Notes: a model not told the origin generated them from the letters alone. 64,000 bases of DNA from Chitinophaga nivalis (GCF_025989125.1 NZ_JAPDNR010000001.1:8110087-8174086), one strand, 5' to 3'; positions 51,166 through 60,544 are shown, numbered from the stretch's first letter. Translations and numbers: made by a program.

Positions 51166-52159
51166 CCAAAGGGTAATTATGAAGTGTGACTGAATCAAGA
51201 TGGAAAAAAATAACAACGGGATCATAGGTCTGGCGTTGTTGCGCTACCAGGCGGGCAGCGGCTTTCAGGGCCTCATGGCTGGTGGTTTCGCGACGCACCA
51301 CTTCTCCCTGCCGTAACGCATAGCCATTTAACAGCGTATCCTGTTTTACCGTATACAACAGCTGTCCGCTATGGTCGAACAGGCGGGTATTGCGGAGTTC
51401 CTGTGTGCTGATGTTTCTCAGGATGCCGGCATATTGCCCTTTGCGGAACAATACACTCCATTCGAACAGCGGCAAGGCCAGATCCAGCGGCAACGGATAA
51501 CGGGCAACCCGGTCTTTACCGATGTAGGCCGCCATCGTGGTTTCATCCAGTATGGAATTGTGGTCGCCGTATTTACGCAGGTCGCCCATATTGTAACACA
51601 TCAACAAACCTTTGTCGGCAGGCGGCGTACCGCTCGCTGTCAGAAATTTCACCTGGTGCATCCGGATGGTGACAGATAAGGACCGGTTCCGGAAAAAAGG
51701 ATGTTGCCGGATCCTGGTCAGAAAATCGAAATAAGCGGTCCGGCTGTTTTTTGTCCAATCGCAGTCCAGCTGTATTTCGGGTATCCGGGCAGCAGGAATC
51801 TGCTCACATAGTTGCTGCAACAGCTTACCCACATTTCCGGCGAGGGTGGTATCGGCTTTTTCCCAGATGTTATTCATGAGAAATACGACCGGAATAATAT
51901 CCACACTATCGGACAATGGCGCGGCCTGACGGAAAGTGGCTACAGGTGCAGGTGTTTGGGTAGCATCATCCAGCTCTACATCAAACATTTTAATGTAGAG
52001 GCGTTTTGCAGGCAGCTGCGCCACATATTGTTTTTCGGTGGTATTGCCGGTCCAGGTTTGTTTCCAGAAATAAAATGCGGGCGTAACTTTCCGCTGTACG
52101 GGCGAATGACAGGCCATACATAACAACAACAAATAACTCAGGTATATCCGGAAGCGCAT
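51131..52159 (-). CDS. DUF3142-like lipoprotein
   Basis: 342 residues, lipobox LLLCMAC (Cys17), so membrane anchored. The middle section (about 125-200: EIQLDCDWT, YFDFLTRIRQHPFFRNRSLSVTIRMHQVKFL, MCYNMGDL) follows the TIM-barrel pattern of DUF3142, in which Asp residues of the LD.D motif lie at strand ends as in glycoside hydrolases. Its function is unknown. It precedes and overlaps the large repeat protein gene by 35 bases, which implies joint function, and lies 6 bases after the SpoU methyltransferase gene. Confidence 0.65.
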   Translation of the reverse strand: MRFRIYLSYLLLLCMACHSPVQRKVTPAFYFWKQTWTGNTTEKQYVAQLPAKRLYIKMFDVELDDATQTPAPVATFRQAAPLSDSVDIIPVVFLMNNIWEKADTTLAGNVGKLLQQLCEQIPAARIPEIQLDCDWTKNSRTAYFDFLTRIRQHPFFRNRSLSVTIRMHQVKFLTASGTPPADKGLLMCYNMGDLRKYGDHNSILDETTMAAYIGKDRVARYPLPLDLALPLFEWSVLFRKGQYAGILRNISTQELRNTRLFDHSGQLLYTVKQDTLLNGYALRQGEVVRRETTSHEALKAAARLVAQQRQTYDPVVIFFHLDSVTLHNYPLDELQKIYRLFN

Positions 52160-52165
52160 GATCGG

Positions 52166-52906
52166 TTAAATAAGCAGACGGCCGCAAATGATACCGGCGG
52201 CCACCGCAGCATTCAGGGATTCGGCGCCTCCGATACGGGGAATGGTAATACGGTGGGTCGCCAGTGCCATCACTTCTTCGGTAAGGCCTCTGCCTTCATT
52301 GCCAATGAGAATAATACCTTCCCTGATAACGGCGTACCCGGTAATATCTTTGCCATGCAGGGTAGCTGCATAGGAAGGCAGGGAAGTTTGCTGTAATAAT
52401 GTTTTTATATCGTATTCGGCTATACGTACCCTGATCAGGCTGCCCATGGTAGCCTGAATGGTTTTGGGATTATATACATCCACACAATCCGGAGAACAGA
52501 TGATCTGCGGAATACCAAACCAGTCGGCGATACGAATGAGCGTACCCATGTTTCCCGGATCCTGGATACCTTCCAACGCCATCACTACCGTACCGGGAGC
52601 CGGCAACGGATCAGTGGACGCCGGCATATCCAGCAATGCCATGGCCCTGTTGGGCGTAGTCAGGGAAGATAATTGTTTCAGGATTGCTGTGTCTACCGTT
52701 GTTACGGTTACTGCAGGCAATTTTGCCAACAGGGTGTGATGTTGTTCCAGCCAATCTGCAGTAGCATATACTGCTTTCACCGGCATCCCCGCCTGTAGCA
52801 GCTCCTGTACGATCTTATCGCCTTCGGCTATATACTGGCTGGATTTTTGACGGTTTTTTTTGTGCTGTAATGATTGAATATATTTAATTTGCGCCTTTGA
52901 CAACAT
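52166..52906 (-). CDS. SpoU/TrmH-family RNA 2'-O-methyltransferase
   Basis: 246 residues. An N-terminal substrate-binding domain (VQSLQHKKNRQKSSQYIAEG-like start) is followed by the SPOUT fold: motif 1 ALEGIQDPGNMGTLIRIADW, motif 2 ILIGNEGRGL, motif 3 IPRIGGAESLNAAVAAGI, which form the SAM-binding trefoil knot. It methylates rRNA or tRNA; the target (for example 23S position 2251 or a tRNA) cannot be decided. It is divergent from tamL, an arrangement often seen in Bacteroidota. Confidence 0.93.
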   Translation of the reverse strand: MLSKAQIKYIQSLQHKKNRQKSSQYIAEGDKIVQELLQAGMPVKAVYATADWLEQHHTLLAKLPAVTVTTVDTAILKQLSSLTTPNRAMALLDMPASTDPLPAPGTVVMALEGIQDPGNMGTLIRIADWFGIPQIICSPDCVDVYNPKTIQATMGSLIRVRIAEYDIKTLLQQTSLPSYAATLHGKDITGYAVIREGIILIGNEGRGLTEEVMALATHRITIPRIGGAESLNAAVAAGIICGRLLI

Positions 52907-53006
52907 GGGGCCAAACCTACAAGTTTTCTTTTAACTAGCCAAGAAGAGGCTTGGCCACCGGTTTTTCCGGCATTAGCTTTTTAAAATATCAATAACGTTT
53001 TTACCC

Positions 53007-55442
53007 GTGACGCAGCCGCCGCATAATGCAACAACCTTACTGCTAAAATACTTACTGCTACTGGCTGTTCTGCTCACATTGGGCGCCTGCTCCAATACCA
53101 GGTACCTGCAAGACAATCAGCGTTTATATACCAGCAGCAAAGTAGATGTTAAAGGAGATATCCTCAATTCAGAAAAACAGGATCTCCGCAGTGCCTTGTC
53201 TTCCAAGTCGCTGATGACGCAACAGCCCAATAAAAAATTACTGAATACCCGTATTAAAGTATGGCTCTATAACCAGAAGTATAATGAAAAAAAATCCAAC
53301 TGGTTCTGGAATGTCGTTCTCTCCAAAAGAAACCTGGAAGAACCGGTTATTTACGATACCCTCAAATCAAAAGAGTCGGTAGACCGGATGACCAGCTACC
53401 TGCGTAACCAGGGATTCTTTTATGCCACGGTATCGTACAGCACAGAAACCAAACACCGCAAAACCAGCGCCACCTATCTGGTGAATACCGGCAGGAATTT
53501 CGTGATAGATAAAATTACCTATACAGTTCCCGACACGGCTTTGCTGGCATTGGTAAAAGCCAACGAAAGATTATCCCTGATCAAAAAAGGGATGGCCTAT
53601 AAGTCGGCCACCTTATCCAGTGAAAGGGAAAGACTCACCCGTATTATCAAAGATGCCGGTTACTATAAATTTAACCGCGATGCGATAGAATACAGTGTAG
53701 ATACGCTCAATAAAGCTTTGTTCCGCAATACCCTCAATCCTTTTGAAGGCTTTGTCAATATCTTCAATGAAAACAAAGGCCGGGAAAAACCTACCATGGA
53801 TGTAGAGGTGAAAATCAAAAATCCGGAAGACTCTACTGTCTGGCAGCTGTATCATATCGGCAAAATATACGCCTATCCGGATTATCCGCTGAACACCAGC
53901 CCCAATGACAGTACTTTTAAACAGGATACCCGGAAGTTCATTACCATCCGCTCCCGTCAGGAGATTCTGCGGCCCAAGATATTATCCAAATCCATTCTGC
54001 TGAGACCCGGAGAAACCTACTCCCTGCAGGGATACAATAATACCGTCAATAAACTCTATGATATTGGTATCTGGCAATTCGTAACCCTGCAATACAAGGA
54101 GCGGAAAGATACGGCCAATACATTGGATGCTTATGTGTTTCTCACGCCCCGCCGCAGGCAGGAACTGGGAACAAACCTGGAGGTGAGCAACAGCTCTGAC
54201 TATCTGCTGGGTAGTGGCATCAGCCTCAACTACCGGCACATCAATCTCAATAAAACAGCTACCCAGCTGGGCATGACGCTCAATACCGGATTGGAACTGA
54301 TCCGTAATCCCAGCCCGGGCGGATGGGAGCTGCAGTCCAAACAGTTTGGCGGAGAAGTAAGTCTTACCTGGCCGCGGTTTGCATTGCCATTTAATATCCG
54401 GCAATCCAACCGTTCCAATGTAAAAACCCGCTTATCGATGGGCGCCAACTATCTTTCGCGGGTAGATAAGTTTAATATCAACAGCATCAATGTGTCCTAT
54501 GGGTACGATTGGAATGAGTCGGCCTATAAACGCTGGATTGTACGCCCGGTTACGTTGAACTATGTAGGCGTGACCCTGGACCCAACATTTGAAGATTCTA
54601 CCGTGGAGCCTAATCCCTACCTCCGGCGCAGCTTTGAGCCGGCATTTATTGGCGGAGAAAGTGTGTCCTATATATTCAGCAACAACGATCTGCTTCACCA
54701 ACGTCATTATACCTATTTCCGGATTAACATAGAAGAGTCGGGGCTATATCTCAACGGGATCAACAGTTTACTGAATGCCGTTTCCAATAAGAAAACAAAC
54801 CTGGAAACGCTTACCAAAGTGAATATTTCCAATTTTGTGAAGATAGAAGCCGATTACCGGCACTTCTGGAAGATAGGCCCGCATAGTAGTATTGCGACCC
54901 GGTTGTATGCCGGTGTGGGTATCCCGTACAGTTTTTCACAGGTGTTACCTTATGTAAGACAGTTTACTGCAGGGGGTCCCAACAGTATCCGCGCCTGGCG
55001 GCTACGTACCCTGGGACCGGGTGTATACAAGGATTCATCTGCCAATGCACAGATCTTTCCTGACCAGACCGGTGATATGAAACTGGAAGGCAACGTGGAA
55101 TACCGCTTCGACCTGTTACGGATGTTTGGCGGTACCATCAACCTCAAAGGCGCTACCTTCCTGGATATGGGAAATATCTGGATGATCAAGAAAGATCCGG
55201 ACAGACCTGGTTCTGAATTTCAGTTCAGTAATTTATATCGCGACCTGGCCGTAGGCACCGGCGCCGGCTTAAGACTGGATTTCTCCTTCTTCCTGATCCG
55301 CCTCGACTGGGGGATTCCACTGAAAGTACCTTATTTCACCGGTGATAAAAACGGCTGGTATATCAGTCAGTGGAACCTGGGCGACCGGGAATGGCGCAAG
55401 CAAAACATTACCTGGAACGTGGCTATTGGTTATCCGTTTTAG
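53007..55442 (+). CDS. tamL: TamL-type outer-membrane assembly lipoprotein (Omp85 family)
   Basis: Lipidated BamA/TamA relative, 811 residues. It starts at a GTG (53007), since no ATG precedes the signal sequence; lipobox LTLGACS (Cys28). POTRA-like domains (about 35-370: RYLQDNQRLYTSSKVDVKGD, VIDKITYTVPDTALL) precede a 16-strand barrel (about 440-811), with the Omp85 motif region GGPNSIRAWRLRTLGPG and a C-terminal Phe (NVAIGYPF). TamL pairs with TamB to assemble outer-membrane proteins in Bacteroidota; tamB is not in the window. Its last 20 bases overlap the convergent truB gene. Confidence 0.9.
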   Translation: MTQPPHNATTLLLKYLLLLAVLLTLGACSNTRYLQDNQRLYTSSKVDVKGDILNSEKQDLRSALSSKSLMTQQPNKKLLNTRIKVWLYNQKYNEKKSNWFWNVVLSKRNLEEPVIYDTLKSKESVDRMTSYLRNQGFFYATVSYSTETKHRKTSATYLVNTGRNFVIDKITYTVPDTALLALVKANERLSLIKKGMAYKSATLSSERERLTRIIKDAGYYKFNRDAIEYSVDTLNKALFRNTLNPFEGFVNIFNENKGREKPTMDVEVKIKNPEDSTVWQLYHIGKIYAYPDYPLNTSPNDSTFKQDTRKFITIRSRQEILRPKILSKSILLRPGETYSLQGYNNTVNKLYDIGIWQFVTLQYKERKDTANTLDAYVFLTPRRRQELGTNLEVSNSSDYLLGSGISLNYRHINLNKTATQLGMTLNTGLELIRNPSPGGWELQSKQFGGEVSLTWPRFALPFNIRQSNRSNVKTRLSMGANYLSRVDKFNINSINVSYGYDWNESAYKRWIVRPVTLNYVGVTLDPTFEDSTVEPNPYLRRSFEPAFIGGESVSYIFSNNDLLHQRHYTYFRINIEESGLYLNGINSLLNAVSNKKTNLETLTKVNISNFVKIEADYRHFWKIGPHSSIATRLYAGVGIPYSFSQVLPYVRQFTAGGPNSIRAWRLRTLGPGVYKDSSANAQIFPDQTGDMKLEGNVEYRFDLLRMFGGTINLKGATFLDMGNIWMIKKDPDRPGSEFQFSNLYRDLAVGTGAGLRLDFSFFLIRLDWGIPLKVPYFTGDKNGWYISQWNLGDREWRKQNITWNVAIGYPF

Positions 55443-56118
55443 GAACCGTGTTGGCAGCAATAAAGTCCTCCATTTCCGTGGCATCAGACAGTTTGAACTG
55501 ACCGATCCGGGTTCTGCACAAACTGCTTAAATAAGCACCGCAGCCCAGGTTAGCGCCATAATCATTCGCCAGGGAACGGATATAGGTACCGGTACTGCAT
55601 ACCACGCGGAAATGTACTTCCGGCAAGGCTATTTTTGTGATTTCAAATTCGCTGATGGTAATTTTCCGGGGTTCTACTTTTACATCTACTCCTTTTCTTG
55701 CCAGCAGATAAATAGGCTTACCTTTTTGTTTGATGGCAGAATGTATCGGCGGCAGCTGCATGATTTCACCGAGGAAAGGCTGTGTAGCCGCCAGCAGTGT
55801 GGCTTCATCGAGCTGACTGATATCTTTGAAATTTTCCGGCTCAGATTCTTTATCGAAGGTAGGCGTGGTAGCGCCTAAAGTAAAAGTACCGGTGTACTCT
55901 TTCTCTTGGGCCTGGTATTCATTTATTTTTTTTGTCATTTTACCGGTGCAGCAAATCAGCAATCCGGTCGCCAGCGGATCGAGGGTACCGGCATGTCCAA
56001 TCTTGGCTTTGGTGGTATTCCTTATTTTACGCACGACGTCGAAGGAAGTCCATGTTAAAGGCTTGTTGATCAGTATCACAGCTCCTTCCTGATAATTATT
56101 TTTTTCTTCAGTTTGCAT
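55423..56118 (-). CDS. truB: tRNA pseudouridine(55) synthase
   Basis: TruB, 231 residues from ATG 56118 (upstream in-frame codons give no family match). VILINKPLTWTSFDVVRKI, the catalytic Asp motif in GHAGTLDPLATGLL (Asp near residue 44), then the KMTKKINEYQAQEKEYTGTF block and the RCxxGTYIRSL-like VVCSTGTYIRSLANDYGANL are present. It isomerises U55 in the T-loop of tRNAs. It converges with tamL with a 20-base overlap of coding ends. Confidence 0.95.
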   Translation of the reverse strand: MQTEEKNNYQEGAVILINKPLTWTSFDVVRKIRNTTKAKIGHAGTLDPLATGLLICCTGKMTKKINEYQAQEKEYTGTFTLGATTPTFDKESEPENFKDISQLDEATLLAATQPFLGEIMQLPPIHSAIKQKGKPIYLLARKGVDVKVEPRKITISEFEITKIALPEVHFRVVCSTGTYIRSLANDYGANLGCGAYLSSLCRTRIGQFKLSDATEMEDFIAANTVPKTDNQ

Positions 56119-56264
56119 GCTGCAAAGATAGGCTGTTTTAGCGGAGGAAGGCCAGCATTTAGCGGCTAACAATGAATGAATAACAGATGAATTTATTTTA
56201 AACTGTTATTAGAACGGTGCTGAAAGCTACCAGCTTTTTACTAAATTCACGCAATTTTAAAACC

Positions 56265-57062
56265 ATGTCGTTAGAACACCATAAAGACGCAACGTTACGC
56301 TACCAGCAGCAGGTAGACAACTCACGCAATTATGTACTGCCGTTCATACAACTGGAGTTTCCGCATCTGGAAGGGCTTCGGGTGATGGAAGTCGGTTGCG
56401 GGGAAGGCGGTGTATTGGCACCTCTGCTGGAGAAAGGCTGTAACTGTGTGGGTGTGGATCTGGCTCCCACCCGTATTGAACTGGCCAAAAGCTTTCTGGA
56501 GAAATATACAGCAGGCGGGCAATTAAAGCTGATTGCCCAGAATATTTATGACGTTGATTTTCTGGGAGCGTTCCGCAACGCTTTTGATGTGATCATACTG
56601 AAAGATGCCATTGAACATATTCCTGACCAGGAAAAAATCATTGGCCACCTGAAACAGCTGCTCAGTCCGCGCGGACAGGTATACTTCGGTTTTCCACCGT
56701 GGTATATGCCGCATGGCGGCCATCAGCAGATCTGTCAGAATAAGCTGCTCAGTATGATGCCATACGTCCACCTGCTACCGATGCCTTTATACCGGGGCGT
56801 ACTGCGGTTGTTCGGCGAAAAGGCGGATGTGATCCAGGATCTTACAGAAGTAAAGTCTACCGGTATTTCCATCGAACGCTTTGAGCGGATTGTGAAACGC
56901 CAGCACTATAAGATTACACAGCGCCGGTTTTATCTGATCAATCCTATCTATCAATACAAGTTTGGTGTGAAGCCCCGCGTACAGTGGAAGCCGGTTGCCG
57001 CGATTCCTTTTATCAGGAATTTCGTCACCACCTGCGTGTATTATATGGTCAAACCAGAATAA
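56265..57062 (+). CDS. Class I SAM-dependent methyltransferase
   Basis: 265 residues from ATG 56265 (a GTG-type start at 56217 adds 16 residues that look non-coding). Motif I VMEVGCGEGGVLAPLLEKG, the acidic residue after strand 2 in VGVDLAPTRI, motif II-like DVIILKDAIEHIPDQEKIIG and YFGFPPWYMPHGGHQQ are seen, so it is a ubiquinone/menaquinone- or small-molecule-type methyltransferase. The basic C-terminus (about 200-265) may bind membrane or lipid. No neighbour suggests the substrate. Confidence 0.85.
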   Translation: MSLEHHKDATLRYQQQVDNSRNYVLPFIQLEFPHLEGLRVMEVGCGEGGVLAPLLEKGCNCVGVDLAPTRIELAKSFLEKYTAGGQLKLIAQNIYDVDFLGAFRNAFDVIILKDAIEHIPDQEKIIGHLKQLLSPRGQVYFGFPPWYMPHGGHQQICQNKLLSMMPYVHLLPMPLYRGVLRLFGEKADVIQDLTEVKSTGISIERFERIVKRQHYKITQRRFYLINPIYQYKFGVKPRVQWKPVAAIPFIRNFVTTCVYYMVKPE

Positions 57063-57154
57063 GATAACGGAGATATAAGATATACATCTTCCGGAAAACA
57101 GTAATAGTGCTGTATTCCGGAAGATGTTTTTATTTCCGGGAATGTGGTAATGAC

Positions 57155-57886
57155 TTAACCGTTCCAGATCTCCCACGAAGCTTCCGCCTGCAGGATCAGC
57201 ATATCATGCCCGTTTTTAGTGATAGCTCCCTGCGCCACACCGCGCTGCAGGAACAGCGTAACAGCCGGATTATACACCAGATCATAGAGCAAATGCCGGG
57301 AAGTCAGGTACTGGTAAGGGATATCCGGCGCAGCATCTACCTGCGGATACATCCCCAGTGGTGTGGTGTTGATAATAACGGTGTGCTTTTCTATGACTGC
57401 CTGATCCAGTGCATCGTAGGCAATCGCTTCCGCAGTGGCCTGCCGGCTAACCAGCGTATAGGCAATGTTCATTTCCTGCAGGGCATACATTACTGCTTTG
57501 GCAGCGCCACCGGTACCCAGCACCAGGGCGTGGGTATGATGCGGAAGTATTAAAGGCCGGATAGAATTACTGAATCCGATGACATCTGTATTATACCCTA
57601 TTTTTTTTCCTCCTTCAAAGCGGATACAATTCACGGCACCAATGCGGGCAGCGGCGTCGTTTAACCCATCCAGATAAGGGATGATGACTTCTTTATAAGG
57701 GATGGTTACGTTTAATCCGTTTAAGTGAGGCTGCTGATGCAGTAAGGTTGGGAATTCTGTGATAGCGGGTATGGGAAAGTTGTCGTACAGGCAATCGGTT
57801 ATATTTTCTGCTTCAAATTTTTTTGCAAAGAAACCCTTGGAAAAAGAGTGACTCAGCGGATAACCTATAAGTCCGTAAATTTTCAT
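57155..57886 (-). CDS. aroE: Shikimate dehydrogenase (NADP)
   Basis: 243 residues. Substrate-binding start MKIYGLIGYPLSHSFSKGFF, catalytic-lysine block NVTIPYKEVIIPYLD and Asp in DAAARIGAVNCIRF, then the dinucleotide motif LVLGTGGAAKAVMYAL. ATTPLGMYP-type NTTPLGMYPQVD and the C-terminal QLILQAEASWEIW complete it. It reduces 3-dehydroshikimate in aromatic amino acid synthesis. It lies downstream of comA and a hairpin-rich spacer. Confidence 0.95.
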   Translation of the reverse strand: MKIYGLIGYPLSHSFSKGFFAKKFEAENITDCLYDNFPIPAITEFPTLLHQQPHLNGLNVTIPYKEVIIPYLDGLNDAAARIGAVNCIRFEGGKKIGYNTDVIGFSNSIRPLILPHHTHALVLGTGGAAKAVMYALQEMNIAYTLVSRQATAEAIAYDALDQAVIEKHTVIINTTPLGMYPQVDAAPDIPYQYLTSRHLLYDLVYNPAVTLFLQRGVAQGAITKNGHDMLILQAEASWEIWNG

Positions 57887-57928
57887 GAATCAATAATTTG
57901 ATTTTAATTACGAGTCAGGAGCAAAGCA

Positions 57929-58003
57929 TGATACATCTTACCGTAGATACGTGCGAAGATCAGCTGTTTATCTTCTCCTATATCTGCTGTAAGATGCATC
58001 ATT
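57929..58003. repeat. Imperfect long inverted repeat between comA and aroE
   Basis: Arms of 22 bases (57929-57950 and 57982-58003) match at 19 positions, and the loop holds a second GAAGAT/ATCTTC pair. There is no T-run. It may be a terminator-like or processing hairpin in the comA-aroE transcript, or a degenerate repeat. Confidence 0.55.
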
Positions 58004-58034
58004 CTTACTTTCCTAAAGCCTAATTCCAAAAAAA

Positions 58035-58799
58035 TTATTCTCTGTCAAGGAAAAGGTGGAAGGTATCTCCTCTCAGGCCTATACGCATAGCTTCCAGGGA
58101 GATGACTTCATTGGGGGCCAGGTTACCCAGGTTGGCATTGCAGCCTACCAGTTCCAGGAAGTACAGTTGCTGTGCTTTCTGTGGTGCTTCCCAGATAATT
58201 TTTTCTGCAGGGATCTGTGTCAGGATTTCCTGCACCAGTCCTTCGCGTACTTCACCGCTACCGCGATAGATACCTACGTTGCCGCTTTCACGGGCTTCTG
58301 CAATTACGTAAGTGGCGCCGGCAGCCAGTTCTGCGCTCATCAGCTCAATCCACTTATAGGGAGGAATAATATGTTCTGCATCCTTCGACCCTACTTCACT
58401 CAATACCAGACCAATTTTTGCTAATTTCTCGATATATCCGCATTTCTCGGCGTGCGGGATGGTAATAGAACCATCGGATACTTCCATATAGCTAATACCA
58501 TAATCTTTTACCACTTTCACGTACTCGTCAAACTGGTTACGGATCAGAAAGGCTTCAAACAAAGTACCCCCAAAATAAACCGGGATGCCTGCTGCCTGAT
58601 AAAGCTCTATTTTAGCACGCAGGTTGGGCGTGACGAAAGCCGTACCAAATCCCAGTTTCAGGATATCGATATGAGGTCCTGCAACCGATAAAAAGTTCTT
58701 TGCTTCTTCCAAACTCAACCCCTTATCCATTACCATAGTCAATCCATGTGTACGGGGCTTCTGTGTCCTTTCCGGAATCTGTGTCAGATTAAAATTCAT
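58035..58799 (-). CDS. comA: Phosphosulfolactate synthase
   Basis: ComA family TIM barrel, 254 residues. It adds sulfite to phosphoenolpyruvate, making 3-phospho-2-sulfolactate. KPRTHGLTMVMDKGLSLEEA, HIDILKLGFGTAFVT, PVYFGGTLFEAF, the ISYMEVSDGSITIPHAEKC block and AGATYVIAEARESGNVGIY are strongly conserved. In methanogens it starts coenzyme M synthesis, and in Bacillus sulfolactate formation; in Bacteroidota it is presumed to supply sulfonates, perhaps the capnine head group of sulfonolipids (inference). No other sulfonate gene is adjacent. Confidence 0.92.
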   Translation of the reverse strand: MNFNLTQIPERTQKPRTHGLTMVMDKGLSLEEAKNFLSVAGPHIDILKLGFGTAFVTPNLRAKIELYQAAGIPVYFGGTLFEAFLIRNQFDEYVKVVKDYGISYMEVSDGSITIPHAEKCGYIEKLAKIGLVLSEVGSKDAEHIIPPYKWIELMSAELAAGATYVIAEARESGNVGIYRGSGEVREGLVQEILTQIPAEKIIWEAPQKAQQLYFLELVGCNANLGNLAPNEVISLEAMRIGLRGDTFHLFLDRE

Positions 58800-58979
58800 T
58801 TGAAATATTTTTATCTTCTTATTGGTCAGTAAAACACATACTAAGTTTAGCTAGGCACATTGGGATAGCTTAGTAGCAATTTTAGTAACCGGAAATACTA
58901 TTGACTTTTGTTCATGACAATTAAAAGCCGGCGCAAAAATAAGAAGTATACTTTATTTTATTAAAGTAAATAACACTGG
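58800..58979. other. Spacer between the TPR gene and comA
   Basis: Contains the minus-strand word TATTTTTG (58941-58934), fitting the -7 consensus about 135 bases before the comA ATG, and an A/T palindrome ACTTTATTTTATTAAAGT (58950-58967) just after the TPR gene. No -33 match, so the promoter is only possible. Confidence 0.4.
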
Positions 58980-60401
58980 TTAACGTTTGCGACGATATTG
59001 CGCAATCAGGTCTACCACACTCACATGCTGCAGGATGGCCGGGTCCAGCTCTACCAGTTTTTTCACGACTTTAGGCGCCTGTTGCAGGGCTGTTTCCAGC
59101 TGTAACATGCCTTCCTTGGTCTTTCCCATAGCTATTAAGATAGCTGCGCGGTAATAGATAAATACGGGTTTCCTGCCTGCTTTTTCCTCTGCAATTGACA
59201 ATTGTACCAGGGCTTCTTCCAGGAAACCGGACACATACAGGCCTTTTAGCAGCTCCTGCCAGGCAGTGGCGCTCTTGGGGCGTGTACGTACGGCGTTCAT
59301 GAAATGTACCAGGGCTTCTTTGTTTCTGCCGAGCTCCAGGTAACATTCTCCCAGGCTCATATTGTATTCTGCGCTCTGTTTATTGATTTTAAGGGCGCTC
59401 AGCAGTGATTTGGCGGCATTATCCCAATTGGCTTCCATCATGTAGGCCACCGCTATTTTATAGTATAGTTTATCATCGTTGGGGCTAAGGTGGGAAGCCT
59501 TCCGATAGTAATAGCGGGCCTGGGTAAATTTACGTTGTCTTTCGTAACAATGTCCGATGGCTTCATAAATCACATCTTCGGGTTTGGCTATTTCCAGATG
59601 TTTCTGCAATACCTCTATGGCATCTGCGTATTTACGCAGGCGGATAAAGGCATCGCCCATATTACGATAGGCGTAATCGAACTTTTCATCAATGGCTACC
59701 GCGTATTGGTAAGCATCGATGGCTTTTTCATATAATTTAAGCCCCTGATAAGCCGTGCCCAGGTTAAACCAGGCCAGGTGATTAAAAGGATGCTCATCTA
59801 TAATATAGTTATGTAACCGGATACTTTCTTCATTGCGGCCGGTAAACTCTGTCCAGAAGCAGATTTTATGTAACGCTTCCTCATTGTTGGGATCATATTC
59901 CAGGGCCATTTTCAGGCAATCAAACACTTTTTCAAACTCCTCCCAATCATCGTACACATCTGCCAGTTCCAGCAACAGGTCGGTCCTGTCTTCGCCGGAA
60001 AACTGTCCGATCTGTTCTTCCAGCACGGCAGCCGCTTTCTGGTGCTGATTGAGCGCCAGGTAAACATCGGTCTGTAAAATATAAAGATTTATATCATTCC
60101 GGTCCAGCACTGCTGCTTTTTCCAGTAAGTTAAGGGCTTCCTTGTATTTTTTGGTTTCGATGAGTAAGTTGGCCTTTTTGAGGAGTAAGGTGGAGGAGTA
60201 AGGGAATTGTTCGATGGCTATTTCTGCGGCCTGCAATGCGATCGGCATTTCGTCATGCTCGTCATAATAGTCTATGATCTGCTCAAATGAATCTTCGTCC
60301 AAAAAAGAATGAGACTTACCTGCCCGGAGGTTTTCAAACTGCTGCAACAAGTCTCTCAGATCATCAAAATCTTCGTTTAAAAATGAAAAGTCCTTATTCA
60401 T
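58980..60401 (-). CDS. Tetratricopeptide-repeat protein
   Basis: 473 residues without a signal peptide, probably cytoplasmic. About ten TPR units of the 34-residue type, for example LAWFNLGTAYQGLKLYEKAI, YAYRNMGDAFIRLRKYADAI, VIYEAIGHCYERQRKFTQAR, and KLYYKIAVAYMMEANWDNAA. The N-terminal 50 residues are acidic. It is a likely scaffold for protein-protein interaction with no specific partner visible. It is divergent from the small secreted-protein gene at 60552. Confidence 0.88.
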   Translation of the reverse strand: MNKDFSFLNEDFDDLRDLLQQFENLRAGKSHSFLDEDSFEQIIDYYDEHDEMPIALQAAEIAIEQFPYSSTLLLKKANLLIETKKYKEALNLLEKAAVLDRNDINLYILQTDVYLALNQHQKAAAVLEEQIGQFSGEDRTDLLLELADVYDDWEEFEKVFDCLKMALEYDPNNEEALHKICFWTEFTGRNEESIRLHNYIIDEHPFNHLAWFNLGTAYQGLKLYEKAIDAYQYAVAIDEKFDYAYRNMGDAFIRLRKYADAIEVLQKHLEIAKPEDVIYEAIGHCYERQRKFTQARYYYRKASHLSPNDDKLYYKIAVAYMMEANWDNAAKSLLSALKINKQSAEYNMSLGECYLELGRNKEALVHFMNAVRTRPKSATAWQELLKGLYVSGFLEEALVQLSIAEEKAGRKPVFIYYRAAILIAMGKTKEGMLQLETALQQAPKVVKKLVELDPAILQHVSVVDLIAQYRRKR

Positions 60402-60536
60402 CAGTGTAAATATAAGACTTTTATCTAACCGCCAAAATACCGGTATAATAACCCTTTATAAAATTTTTAACATTTTCTTGTGATTTAATTGTACCTTTAC
60501 GTTAAGGATATGTTATAAGATATATCCGAATGTTTG

Positions 60537-60544
60537 TACATTTG
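60537..60544 (+). promoter_or_regulatory. Possible -7 element just before the 60552 gene
   Basis: TACATTTG matches TAnnTTTG and ends only 7 bases before the ATG. If used, the mRNA would be almost leaderless. No -33 match was found at 19 bases, so it may be chance. Confidence 0.3.
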
